Part shown: positions 6,355 to 12,877 of the stretch, in pieces
Position numbering within the stretch: position 1 is the stretch's first letter
Layout: each line of letters starts with the position of its first letter
Source: Acidobacteriota bacterium
Lineage (GTDB): Bacteria > Acidobacteriota > Vicinamibacteria > Vicinamibacterales > Fen-181
Direction of reading: 5' to 3'
NCBI GenBank assembly: GCA_021779795.1
Contig: JAJXZZ010000036.1
Span: forward strand, 1 to 12,877
Length of the DNA stretch: 12,877 nucleotides
Translations under genes and position numbers: made by a program
Notes under the pieces: model-generated
Database searches by the model: none
What the model saw: only the letters and a program-made list of their open reading frames with translations
What the model was told of the DNA's origin: nothing

Positions 6355-7073
6355 GCCCCCACCCGGCGCGCATCCGGGGCGCGCTCGACAACCCGCTGCT
6401 CTCGGTGGTGATGCCCGTCTTCAACGAGCGCGAGACGGTCGAGGAGATCATCAGGCGGGTGCTGGCGGTGCCGCTGCGGATCCAGCTCATCGTCGTGGAC
6501 GACGGGTCGGCCGACGGGACGAAGGAGATCCTGGAGCGGCTGCAGCGCGAGCTGGGGTTCGAGTACCTGCCCCAGCCCCGCAACAAGGGCAAGGGGGCGG
6601 CGCTGCAGCGCGGGTTCGCGCACGCCACCGGCGACCTGGTCGTCATCCAGGACGCGGACCTGGAGTACTCGCCGGAGGAGTATCCCGAGCTGATCGAGCT
6701 GATCTGCCAGGGGCGGGCGGACGTGGTGTACGGGTCGAGGTTCCTCGGGCGGCACCGGGTCTTCCTCTTCTCGCACTACCTGGGCAACCGCATCGTCACG
6801 CTGCTGGCCAACATCCTCTACAACACGATGCTGACCGACATGGAGACCTGCTTCAAGGTCATGCGGACGGAGATCGTGAAGGGGATGACGCTCCGGTCGA
6901 ACCGGTTCGGCATCGAGCCCGAGCTGACGGCGAAGATCTTCAAGGGCGGGCACCGCGTGTACGAGATCCCGATCACCTACGACGGCCGCGGGTACGAGGA
7001 AGGCAAGAAGATCACGTGGCGTGACGGGATCGTCGCACTGTGGGTGCTGCTCAAGTACCGGGTCGTCGATTGA
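6351..7073 (+). CDS. Glycosyltransferase family 2, DPM1/DPG-synthase-like
   Basis: The 240-residue GT-A enzyme most resembles the polyprenyl-phosphate mannosyl/glucosyltransferase (DPM1-like) subgroup, which transfers a sugar from a nucleotide donor to a polyprenyl phosphate. Visible motifs are SVVMPVFNERETV (residues 18-30), VVDDGSADGT (48-57), NKGKGAAL (78-85), the metal-binding QDADLEYSP (D101, D103; residues 100-108), the segment DMETCFKVMR (163-172), FGIEPELTAK (187-196), and the near-C-terminal GRGYEEGKKITWRDG (212-226) typical of this subgroup. There is no C-terminal membrane domain, so it is the short soluble or peripheral form. The ATG at 6351 overlaps the galE stop and has GAGGAGG four bases upstream. 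Its stop overlaps the TTG start of the exporter gene. The donor cannot be read from sequence. Confidence 0.9.
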   Translation: MSPHPARIRGALDNPLLSVVMPVFNERETVEEIIRRVLAVPLRIQLIVVDDGSADGTKEILERLQRELGFEYLPQPRNKGKGAALQRGFAHATGDLVVIQDADLEYSPEEYPELIELICQGRADVVYGSRFLGRHRVFLFSHYLGNRIVTLLANILYNTMLTDMETCFKVMRTEIVKGMTLRSNRFGIEPELTAKIFKGGHRVYEIPITYDGRGYEEGKKITWRDGIVALWVLLKYRVVD

Positions 7074-8842
7074 ATCCGCTCACCCGCCTGCTCCGGTTCT
7101 CACGGCCCTACCGCGGGCGCCTCGCGGCCGCCTTCGCGTGGATGATCCTCTACGCGGCCGGGGCGGCGGCCATCGTCAAGCTGATTCAGAACGTCTACGA
7201 CGAAGTCCTCCGGAGCGGCCAGGACCTCGGCTTCGTGGCGGCCGCCCTCATCGCGGCCAACGTGGCCAAGGGGGTCGGCAGCTACTTCTCGGCCTACCTG
7301 ATGTCGGACGTCGGGCAGCGCGTCGTGATGGACGTGCGCAACCGCCTCTTCCGGCACATGCTCGACCAGTCGGCGGCCTTCTTCGCCCGGCGAAGCTCGG
7401 GCCAGCTGCTCTCGCGGGTCACCAACGACGTGGCCCAGATCCAGCAGGCCGTCTCCGAGACGATCGGCGACCTGCTGCGCGAGTCGCTGGCCCTGGTGGG
7501 CTACGTGTCGCTGCTGTTCTATTACGACGCCAGGCTGGCGCTGGTCTGCCTCACCGCGGCGCCGCTGGTGGTGTACCCGCTGGCGAAGCTCGGCAAGCGC
7601 CTGCGCCGCACGTCGCGGCGCAGCCAGGAAGAGATGGAGCACCTGTCGCACGTGAGCGCCGAGGCGTTCAGCGGGCACCGGATCGTCAAGGCCTTCGCCG
7701 CGGAGGCGCGCGAGGGGAGCCGCTTCGCCCAGGCCTCGCACCGGCTCTACCGCGCGAACATGAAGGTGACGGCGGCGCTGTCGGCGCTCCCGGCGATCAT
7801 GGAGGTGCTGGGCGGCGTCGCGATGGCGGGGGCGCTGTGGTACGGGGTGCGGGAGATCCAGGGCGGTCGGCTGACGGCGGGCGAATTCACGTCCTTCTTC
7901 GGCGCCCTGTTCCTCATGTACGGGCCGGTGAAGAAGCTGAGCCGCGTCAACGCGAACCTGCAGCAGGCGGGCGCGGCCTCCGAGCGGATCTTCGAGATCC
8001 TCGACCTGCACTCCGAGGTCCGCGATCGCCCGGGCGCGGCGGAGATGGCGCCGTTCCGGCGCGAGATCGAGTTCCGGGACGTCGGGTTCCGCTACGACGA
8101 CGACCGGACGGGCCGGATCCTGCGCGGGGTGACGCTGACGATCCCGGCGGGCCAGACGCTCGCCGTCGTCGGCCGCAGCGGCGCGGGCAAGAGCACGCTC
8201 GCCAACCTGCTGCCGCGCTTCTACGACGTCACCGCCGGCGCGATCCTGATCGACGGCGTGGACATCCGCGACGTCACGCTGCGGTCGCTCCGGGCGCAGA
8301 TCGGCATCGTGACGCAGGAGACCGTGCTCTTCGACGACACGGTGGCGGGGAACATCGCCTTCGGGGCCGCGGGGGCGAGCCAGGAGGCGATCGAGGCGGC
8401 GGCGCGGGCGGCGCACGCGCACGAGTTCGTGACCGCGATGCCGAAGCAGTACCAGACGATGGTCGGCGAGCGGGGGCAGCGGCTGTCGGGAGGCCAGCGC
8501 CAGCGCCTGGCCATCGCGCGCGCGCTGCTCAAGAACTCGCCGATCCTGATCCTGGACGAAGCCACCTCGTCGCTCGACACCGAGTCCGAGGCGCTGGTGC
8601 AGGAGGCGCTGGCCAACCTCATGGCCAACCGCACCGCCATCGTGATCGCCCACCGGCTGTCCACCGTGCAGCGGGCGGACCAGATCGTGGTGCTCGAGCG
8701 CGGGCGCGTCGTCGAGGTCGGCCGGCACGAAGAACTGCTGGCGCGCCCGGGCGGCTCGTATGCCAGACTATATGCGATGCAGCTGGCCGGCGGCCGGCGG
8801 GCGCCCGACCCGGACGCGCCGCCCGGCGAGCCCGGCCGTTGA
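7070..8842 (+). CDS. MsbA-like type I ABC exporter (fused permease-ATPase)
   Basis: This half-transporter of about 590 residues would dimerise in the inner membrane and flip or export a lipid or lipid-linked glycan. The N-terminal transmembrane domain spans about residues 1-310, with hydrophobic stretches near 20-40, 55-75, 140-165, 245-265 and 275-290. The nucleotide-binding domain follows: Walker A GRSGAGKST (368-376), Q-loop TQETVLF (Q416), ABC signature LSGGQ (472-476), Walker B ILILDE (D496, E497), D-loop SSLD and H-loop H528 in IAHRL. The start is uncertain. The TTG at 7070 overlaps the previous stop (TTGA) and gives NPLTRLLRFSRPYRG at the N-terminus as in MsbA relatives, while a GTG at 7040 would add ten residues that look like a shadow of the GT2 gene. 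Operon position with sugar genes suggests a glycolipid, lipid A or polysaccharide-linked substrate. A drug or peptide exporter cannot be excluded. Confidence 0.88.
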   Translation: MNPLTRLLRFSRPYRGRLAAAFAWMILYAAGAAAIVKLIQNVYDEVLRSGQDLGFVAAALIAANVAKGVGSYFSAYLMSDVGQRVVMDVRNRLFRHMLDQSAAFFARRSSGQLLSRVTNDVAQIQQAVSETIGDLLRESLALVGYVSLLFYYDARLALVCLTAAPLVVYPLAKLGKRLRRTSRRSQEEMEHLSHVSAEAFSGHRIVKAFAAEAREGSRFAQASHRLYRANMKVTAALSALPAIMEVLGGVAMAGALWYGVREIQGGRLTAGEFTSFFGALFLMYGPVKKLSRVNANLQQAGAASERIFEILDLHSEVRDRPGAAEMAPFRREIEFRDVGFRYDDDRTGRILRGVTLTIPAGQTLAVVGRSGAGKSTLANLLPRFYDVTAGAILIDGVDIRDVTLRSLRAQIGIVTQETVLFDDTVAGNIAFGAAGASQEAIEAAARAAHAHEFVTAMPKQYQTMVGERGQRLSGGQRQRLAIARALLKNSPILILDEATSSLDTESEALVQEALANLMANRTAIVIAHRLSTVQRADQIVVLERGRVVEVGRHEELLARPGGSYARLYAMQLAGGRRAPDPDAPPGEPGR

Positions 8843-8864
8843 GTTCAGGCGACGGTAGGTGCCC

Positions 8865-9755
8865 ATGTTGCGTTCCATGACGGGGTTTGCCTCGCTCACC
8901 AGGGAAGACGAGCGAGCCACGGTCGGCGTGACCCTGCGCGCCGTCAACCATCGGTATCTCGACGTCCAGGTGCGGGTGCCGCAGGGGCTGGCCGCGTCGG
9001 AGACGAGCCTGCGCGCGCTGCTGCAGCGCCACCTCGCCCGGGGACGGGTCGAGCTGAGCGTGTCGGTGCAGATGCGGGAGCCCCCGGCCCCCGAGGTTCG
9101 GCTGCACGACGGGTTCGTGCGGCGCCTCGGCGAGGCGATCGACCGCGCGCGCCGGGAGGGCATCGTCAGCGGGCAGCTCACGCCCGGCGACCTCGTCCGC
9201 ATCCCGCAGGCGCTCGTGATCACGGAGAGCGCCGCGGCGGCCTCGGCGGACACGGCCGCCCTGGCCGGCCTGGTCGAGGCCGCGGTCGAGGAGGCGGCCG
9301 GGGCGCTCGACGCGATGCGCGTGCGCGAGGGGGAGCACCTGAGGACGGACCTCGACGCGCGCCGCGAGATGCTGGCCGGTCTCATCGAGCGGGTGGCGGC
9401 GGCCGCCGACCAGGGGCGGGCCGACCTGGAGGCGCGGCTGACCGAGCGGGTGAACGAGCTGGCCCGCGACGTGCCGGCCGACCCGGCGGCCGTCGCGCAG
9501 GAGATCGTCAGGGTGGCCGCCCGGTCCGACATCAGCGAGGAGGTCGTCCGCTTCCGCGCGCACCTGGCGCACTGGGCGTCGCTCGCCGACGCCGAGGAGC
9601 CGTGCGGGCGCAAGTTCGACTTCCTGCTGCAGGAGATGAACCGCGAGGTCAACACGATCGGGTCGAAGGCCGACGGCCTCGCGGTGACCGAGCTGGTGGT
9701 GACGGCCAAGGCCGAACTGGAGAAGATGCGCGAACAGGTGCAGAATGTCGAATAG
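8865..9755 (+). CDS. yicC: YicC family endoribonuclease
   Basis: YicC proteins are conserved bacterial endoribonucleases, linked in E. coli to small-RNA turnover and stationary-phase fitness. The 296-residue product has the typical start MLRSMTGFA and the segment LRAVNHRYLDVQVRVP (about residues 24-39). ARGRVELSVSV follows near 60. The C-terminal DUF1732 block contains DISEEVVRFRAH, CGRKFDFLLQEMNREVNTIGSK (about 246-267), and ends ELEKMREQVQNVE, the family's nearly invariant tail. The ATG at 8865 is chosen because it reproduces the canonical N-terminus; GTG 8859 would add two residues and ATG 8877 would remove four. It begins 22 bases after the exporter gene and overlaps gmk by 11 bases, the usual pairing of these genes across many bacteria. 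Confidence 0.92.
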   Translation: MLRSMTGFASLTREDERATVGVTLRAVNHRYLDVQVRVPQGLAASETSLRALLQRHLARGRVELSVSVQMREPPAPEVRLHDGFVRRLGEAIDRARREGIVSGQLTPGDLVRIPQALVITESAAAASADTAALAGLVEAAVEEAAGALDAMRVREGEHLRTDLDARREMLAGLIERVAAAADQGRADLEARLTERVNELARDVPADPAAVAQEIVRVAARSDISEEVVRFRAHLAHWASLADAEEPCGRKFDFLLQEMNREVNTIGSKADGLAVTELVVTAKAELEKMREQVQNVE

Positions 9756-10401
9756 GCGCGGGCGCTTGTTCATCCTCTCGGCGCCGTCGGGCTCGGGCAA
9801 GACCACCATCGCGCGGCGCGTCGTCGAGACGACCGGCGGCGTCGGCATCTCGAGGTCGTACACCTCGCGGCCCGCCCGCGCCGGCGAGCGCGACGGCGTG
9901 GACTACACCTTCATTTCCGCGGACCGGTTCCGGGAGCTGAGGGACGCCGGGGCGTTCCTCGAGTGGGCCGAGGTGTTCGGCGACTTCTACGGCACCGGAG
10001 CCGACGAGACCGGGCGCCGCCTGGCGGCCGGCGAGGACCTGCTGCTCGTCATCGACGTGCAGGGCGCGAGGAAGGTGCGGCAGGCGGGCGTCGAGAGCGT
10101 CGGCATCTTCCTGATGCCCCCTTCCTACGCCGAGCTGGAGCAGCGGCTGCGCGGGCGCGGCCGCGATCCGGAGGAGGCCATCCTGCGCCGGCTGGCGACG
10201 GCGCGCGAGGAAATCCGGGCCTTCCCGGAGTACGACTACGTGGTGGTCAACGACGAGGTGGACGCCTGCGGCGACCGCGTCCGGGCGATCGTCGTGGCCG
10301 AGCGCGCGCGCCGGGAGGCGATGCGCGACACGGCCGGCGCGGTGGCGGCCACCTTCGCGGAGCATCCGGCAACCGGCCGGGGCGGGCGCCCCGGCGCCTG
10401 A
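9745..10401 (+). CDS. gmk: Guanylate kinase
   Basis: The enzyme phosphorylates GMP (and dGMP) to the diphosphate with ATP in the cytoplasm. The 218-residue protein has the P-loop APSGSGKTT (residues 13-21), the GMP-binding YTSRPARAGERDGVDYTF (39-56), FLEWAEVFGDFYGT (71-84), IDVQGARKVRQ (103-113), LRGRGRDPEE near 134-143, and the adenine-side EYDYVVVNDE. One position departs from what I recall: the acidic residue normally preceding the ID of the LDID/LEID strand is Val102 here. The catalytic arginines and P-loop lysine remain, so activity is expected. The ATG at 9745 lies inside yicC. The C-terminal tail after about residue 200 is low-complexity. It is followed after 13 bases by coaBC, without the rpoZ gene often found there. 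Confidence 0.95.
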   Translation: MSNRRGRLFILSAPSGSGKTTIARRVVETTGGVGISRSYTSRPARAGERDGVDYTFISADRFRELRDAGAFLEWAEVFGDFYGTGADETGRRLAAGEDLLLVIDVQGARKVRQAGVESVGIFLMPPSYAELEQRLRGRGRDPEEAILRRLATAREEIRAFPEYDYVVVNDEVDACGDRVRAIVVAERARREAMRDTAGAVAATFAEHPATGRGGRPGA

Positions 10402-10414
10402 GGAAGAACAGCGT

Positions 10415-11650
10415 ATGTCCCAGATCGCGCTGGGCGTCACCGGCGGCATCGGCGCCTACAAGGCGGTGGAGGTGGCGCGCGGCCTGCAGAAGGCCGGGCA
10501 CGACGTCGTGGTCGTGATGACGCGCGCGGCCACGAAGTTCGTCGGCCCGCTGACCTTCGAGGCCATCACCCGGCACCGCGTGATCACCAGGCCGTTCGAG
10601 CCGGGCGCCAACGCCGACATCGGCCACATCGCGCTCGCCTCGTCGATCGACCTGCTGCTGGTGGCGCTGGCCACGGCGAACATCCTCGGCAAGTTCGCCT
10701 CGGGCATCGCCGACGACTTCCTGACCTCGCTCTACCTGGCGACGACCGCCCCGGTGCTCGTGGCGCCGGCGATGAACTCGAACATGTGGGCCCACGAGGC
10801 CGTGCGCCGGAACGTCGAGACGCTGGGGGCGCGCGGCGTGTCGTTCGTCGAGCCCGGCGACGGGTTCCTCGCGTGCGGGTGGACGGGGAAGGGGCGCCTG
10901 GCCGAGCCCGACGCGATCGTCGCCGCGGCCGGCCGCCTCCTGCAGCGCGACCGCTCGTGGGCCGGGCGGCGCGTGCTCGTCAGCGCCGGCCCCACCTGCG
11001 AGGACATCGACCCGGTGCGGTACGTCGGCAACCGGTCGAGCGGCCGCATGGGCTACGCCGTGGCGGCCGAGGCGCAGCGGCGCGGGGCGTCGGTCACCCT
11101 GGTGTCGGGGCCGGTGGCGATCGAGCCGCCGGCCGGCGTGGACCTCGTGCGCGTGCGCTCGGCCGCCGAGATGCGCGAGGCGATCCTGCCGAGGGCCGCC
11201 GCGTCCGACGTGGTCGTCATGGCGGCCGCCGTGGCCGACTACGCGCCGGTCAAGGCGGCCCAGAAGATCACGAAGGGGGGCGGCGACCTGGTGCTGCGGA
11301 TGGCGCGCACGCACGACATCCTGGCCGACCTCGGCGCCATGCGCGCGGCGGGAGCGCTGCCGCGCACGCTGCTGGCGGGCTTTGCCGCCGAGACCGAGGA
11401 CGTGGTGCCGCGGGCCCGCGAGAAGCGGCGCGCCAAGGGCGTGGACCTCATCGTCGCCAACGACGTGTCGCGGGCGGACCGCGGGTTCGACGCCGACCAG
11501 AACGCCGCGACGCTGGTGACGGCCGGCGACGAGCGCGAGGTCACGCTGCGGTCGAAGGCAGACGTCGCGCGCGCCATCCTCGATCGGATCGACGAGCTGA
11601 TGCGCGGCGCGGGCCCGGCCCCCGCGGCGGCCGGCGGCGGGGGAGACTGA
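10415..11650 (+). CDS. coaBC: Bifunctional phosphopantothenoylcysteine decarboxylase / phosphopantothenate--cysteine ligase
   Basis: This two-domain enzyme performs two consecutive steps of coenzyme A synthesis: ligation of cysteine to 4'-phosphopantothenate (CoaB) and FMN-dependent decarboxylation (CoaC). The 411-residue product starts with the flavoprotein-type GVTGGIGAYKAVE (residues 7-19). It carries CoaC catalytic H71 (ADIGHIALA), N121 in the PAMNSNMW motif (118-124) and C154 in the flap FLACGWTGKGRL. The CoaB domain begins near residue 186 with VSAGPTCEDIDPVRYVGNRSSGRMG (N206, S208-G210), then AAAVADY and a KITKGGG lysine segment. The ATG at 10415 has GAGGAAG 8 bases upstream. A glycine/alanine-rich tail ends the protein. 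The next gene starts one base after the stop, so coupled expression is likely. Confidence 0.96.
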   Translation: MSQIALGVTGGIGAYKAVEVARGLQKAGHDVVVVMTRAATKFVGPLTFEAITRHRVITRPFEPGANADIGHIALASSIDLLLVALATANILGKFASGIADDFLTSLYLATTAPVLVAPAMNSNMWAHEAVRRNVETLGARGVSFVEPGDGFLACGWTGKGRLAEPDAIVAAAGRLLQRDRSWAGRRVLVSAGPTCEDIDPVRYVGNRSSGRMGYAVAAEAQRRGASVTLVSGPVAIEPPAGVDLVRVRSAAEMREAILPRAAASDVVVMAAAVADYAPVKAAQKITKGGGDLVLRMARTHDILADLGAMRAAGALPRTLLAGFAAETEDVVPRAREKRRAKGVDLIVANDVSRADRGFDADQNAATLVTAGDEREVTLRSKADVARAILDRIDELMRGAGPAPAAAGGGGD

Positions 11651-11651
11651 C

Positions 11652-12395
11652 GTGGACGTGCGCGAGCAGCTGACCGGGCATCTCACCTGGCTGGCCGAGC
11701 TGGGAATCGACGGCGTGAGCCGCGATCCGGCGTGGCGCCGGGTTCCCGCGGATGACGCGGCGACGGCGAGCCGGCCGGCCGGCGCGGTTCCCGGCGGCGG
11801 CCGGGGAGAGGCTGCCGCGGGCGCCCTCGCGTCGATCCGCGCCGACCTCGGCGACTGCACGCGGTGCAAGCTGCACCGGCTGGGGCGGCGGCAGATCGTG
11901 TTCGGCGTGGGCTCTCCAGGCGCCCGCCTGATGTTCATCGGCGAGGCGCCGGGCCGCGACGAGGACGTCCAGGGGATCCCGTTCGTCGGGCGCGCGGGCC
12001 AGCTGCTCACGAAAATGATCGAGGCGATCGGGATGACGCGCGACGAGGTCTACATCGCCAACGTCATCAAGTGCCGGCCGCCGGAGAACCGCAACCCCGA
12101 GCCGGACGAGGTCGCCTCGTGCGAGCCGTTCCTCTTCCGGCAGGTCGAGGCCATCGGCCCGGTGGTCATCGTCGCGCTCGGGACGTTTGCCGCGCAGACG
12201 CTCCTTGAGACGCAGGACACGATCTCGCGCCTCCGGGGCCGCGTCTATCACTACGGGGGCGCGCAGCTCGTGCCGACGTTCCACCCCGCCTACCTGCTGC
12301 GCAGCCCCGAGCGCAAGCGGGATGCCTGGGAGGATCTCAAGCTGGCGAAGAGCCTGCTCGACCAGGCGGCCGCGGCCGCCGCCCCGGGCTCGTAG
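11652..12395 (+). CDS. Type-4 uracil-DNA glycosylase (4Fe-4S, UdgA-like)
   Basis: This base-excision repair enzyme removes uracil arising from cytosine deamination. The 247-residue protein has the four cysteines of the iron-sulfur cluster: C69 and C72 (CTRCKL), C141 (NVIKCRPPENRNPEP) and C157. It also has the active-site motif GEAPGRDED (97-105), followed by GIPFVGRAGQLL, and the second motif HPAYLLRSP (H211). Residues about 31-57 form an alanine/glycine-rich linker between an N-terminal helical piece and the catalytic domain, a common feature of the family in high-GC bacteria. The GTG at 11652 is the likely start, one base after the coaBC stop and six bases after a G-rich GGGGGAG site; a GTG at 11658 is possible. 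C-to-U damage repair is especially relevant in a GC-rich genome, though that link is only suggestive. The gene precedes priA by three bases. Confidence 0.94.
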   Translation: MDVREQLTGHLTWLAELGIDGVSRDPAWRRVPADDAATASRPAGAVPGGGRGEAAAGALASIRADLGDCTRCKLHRLGRRQIVFGVGSPGARLMFIGEAPGRDEDVQGIPFVGRAGQLLTKMIEAIGMTRDEVYIANVIKCRPPENRNPEPDEVASCEPFLFRQVEAIGPVVIVALGTFAAQTLLETQDTISRLRGRVYHYGGAQLVPTFHPAYLLRSPERKRDAWEDLKLAKSLLDQAAAAAAPGS

Positions 12396-12398
12396 GCC

Positions 12399-12877
12399 AT
12401 GGCCCGACTCGTCTCGGTCGCCGTCCCGGTGCCCGCGCTGGACGCGCTGACCTACAAGGTTCCCGAAAGCCTCCCCGTCCCCGAGACCGGCGTGCGCGTG
12501 CTCGTGCCGGTCGGCGCGCGGCGCCTGACCGGCGTGGTGACGCGCGCCGGCGACGCCGTGCCCGCCCCCGCGGGCGGCGTCGCCGTCAAGGAGCTGCTGG
12601 ACGTCTTCGACGGCGAGCCGTACCTGCCGCCGCCAGTGGTGGCGCTGGCGGAGTGGGCCGCCGACTACTACGCGTGCGGCGCCGGCGAGGCGGTGTCGGC
12701 GGCGATGCCGCCGTTCGCCTGGGTGGAGAGCGAGTGGCGCGTGCGGATCACCGAGGCCGGCCGGGGGCGGCTGGCGCGGATCGGGCGGGCGACGCTGCGC
12801 GACACGATCCTCGGCCTGCTGGCCGACGGAGCGTGGACGCCGCGCCGCGCCGTGGCCTTCCGGCTCGAGCACGCGCC
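12399..12877 (+). CDS. priA: Primosomal protein N' (PriA helicase), N-terminal part, truncated by window end
   Basis: PriA reloads the replisome at stalled forks. The frame is open from the ATG at 12399 to the right edge (159 residues seen of a protein usually above 700). The visible N-terminal 3'-DNA-binding domain begins MARLVSVAVPVPALDALTYK and continues with a VPESLPV segment, GVRVLVPVGARRLTGVV, KELLDVFDGEPYLPPPVVALAEWAADYY and AAMPPF, matching the usual family pattern (Y-x-VP, G-RV-VP-G-R, GVV, LA-W-A-YY). A winged-helix-like region starts near residue 120 (RITEAGRGRL). The helicase motifs and zinc cysteines lie beyond the window. The gene follows the glycosylase stop by three bases with only a weak ribosome site, suggesting translational coupling. 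Confidence 0.88.
   Translation, partial: MARLVSVAVPVPALDALTYKVPESLPVPETGVRVLVPVGARRLTGVVTRAGDAVPAPAGGVAVKELLDVFDGEPYLPPPVVALAEWAADYYACGAGEAVSAAMPPFAWVESEWRVRITEAGRGRLARIGRATLRDTILGLLADGAWTPRRAVAFRLEHA

Noticed and set aside
10247..12010. A 587-residue minus-strand open frame opposite coaBC and the glycosylase
   Set aside because: Low-complexity antisense shadow without any recognisable domain. The plus-strand genes carry complete catalytic motifs.
1..12877. CRISPR arrays, insertion sequences, tRNA/rRNA genes, phage or toxin-antitoxin genes
   Set aside because: No spaced direct repeats, transposase motifs, inverted terminal repeats or cloverleaf-like sequences were seen. Nearly all of the window is accounted for by recognised genes.

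Overview
The window is a GC-rich (about 70% by eye), densely coded bacterial chromosome segment. Start codons include GTG and TTG, and stop/start overlaps (ATGA, TTGA) are frequent. The yicC-gmk-coaBC-udg-priA housekeeping string, the MsbA-like exporter upstream of it and the TPR/SLH-tailed protein fit an Acidobacteriota chromosome, possibly class Vicinamibacteria. That placement is inference from gene content and style, not from a marker gene.

Layout. 1-1517 (+): the 3' part of a TPR protein with an SLH-like tail, overlapping pgsA (phosphatidylglycerophosphate synthase). 1532-3782 (-): a polysaccharide module with a GT4 glycosyltransferase and a UDP-glucuronate decarboxylase (UXS). The 181-base gap between them encodes what looks like the C-terminal stump of a polyprenyl-phosphate sugar phosphotransferase. 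3783-4061: a divergent intergenic region with a good sigma70-type promoter pointing right. 4062-8842 (+): a UDP-glucose 6-dehydrogenase homologue, GalE, a DPM1-like GT2 glycosyltransferase and an MsbA-like ABC exporter, all overlapping and presumably one operon. 8865-12877 (+): yicC, gmk, coaBC, type-4 uracil-DNA glycosylase and the start of priA, again nearly without gaps.

How the genes work together: UGD, UXS and GalE are the nucleotide-sugar enzymes of a UDP-Glc / UDP-GlcA / UDP-Xyl / UDP-Gal pathway. The GT4 and GT2 enzymes would use such or related donors on a lipid carrier, and the ABC exporter would flip a lipid-linked product or lipid A-like glycolipid. The right-hand genes are ordinary nucleotide, cofactor, RNA and DNA maintenance genes.

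The most notable observation is that the UDP-glucose dehydrogenase homologue lacks the family's catalytic cysteine (Gly261) and also departs from the consensus at three nearby or active-site positions (Gln153, Ser209, Ala263). The reading frame and the rest of the fold are intact. It is either a dead or repurposed paralogue, or an enzyme that stops at a different step. The other points worth a look are the sugar-transferase remnant and the absence of rpoZ between gmk and coaBC. No CRISPR array, tRNA, rRNA, insertion sequence or phage gene was seen, and I found no clearly new multi-gene system.
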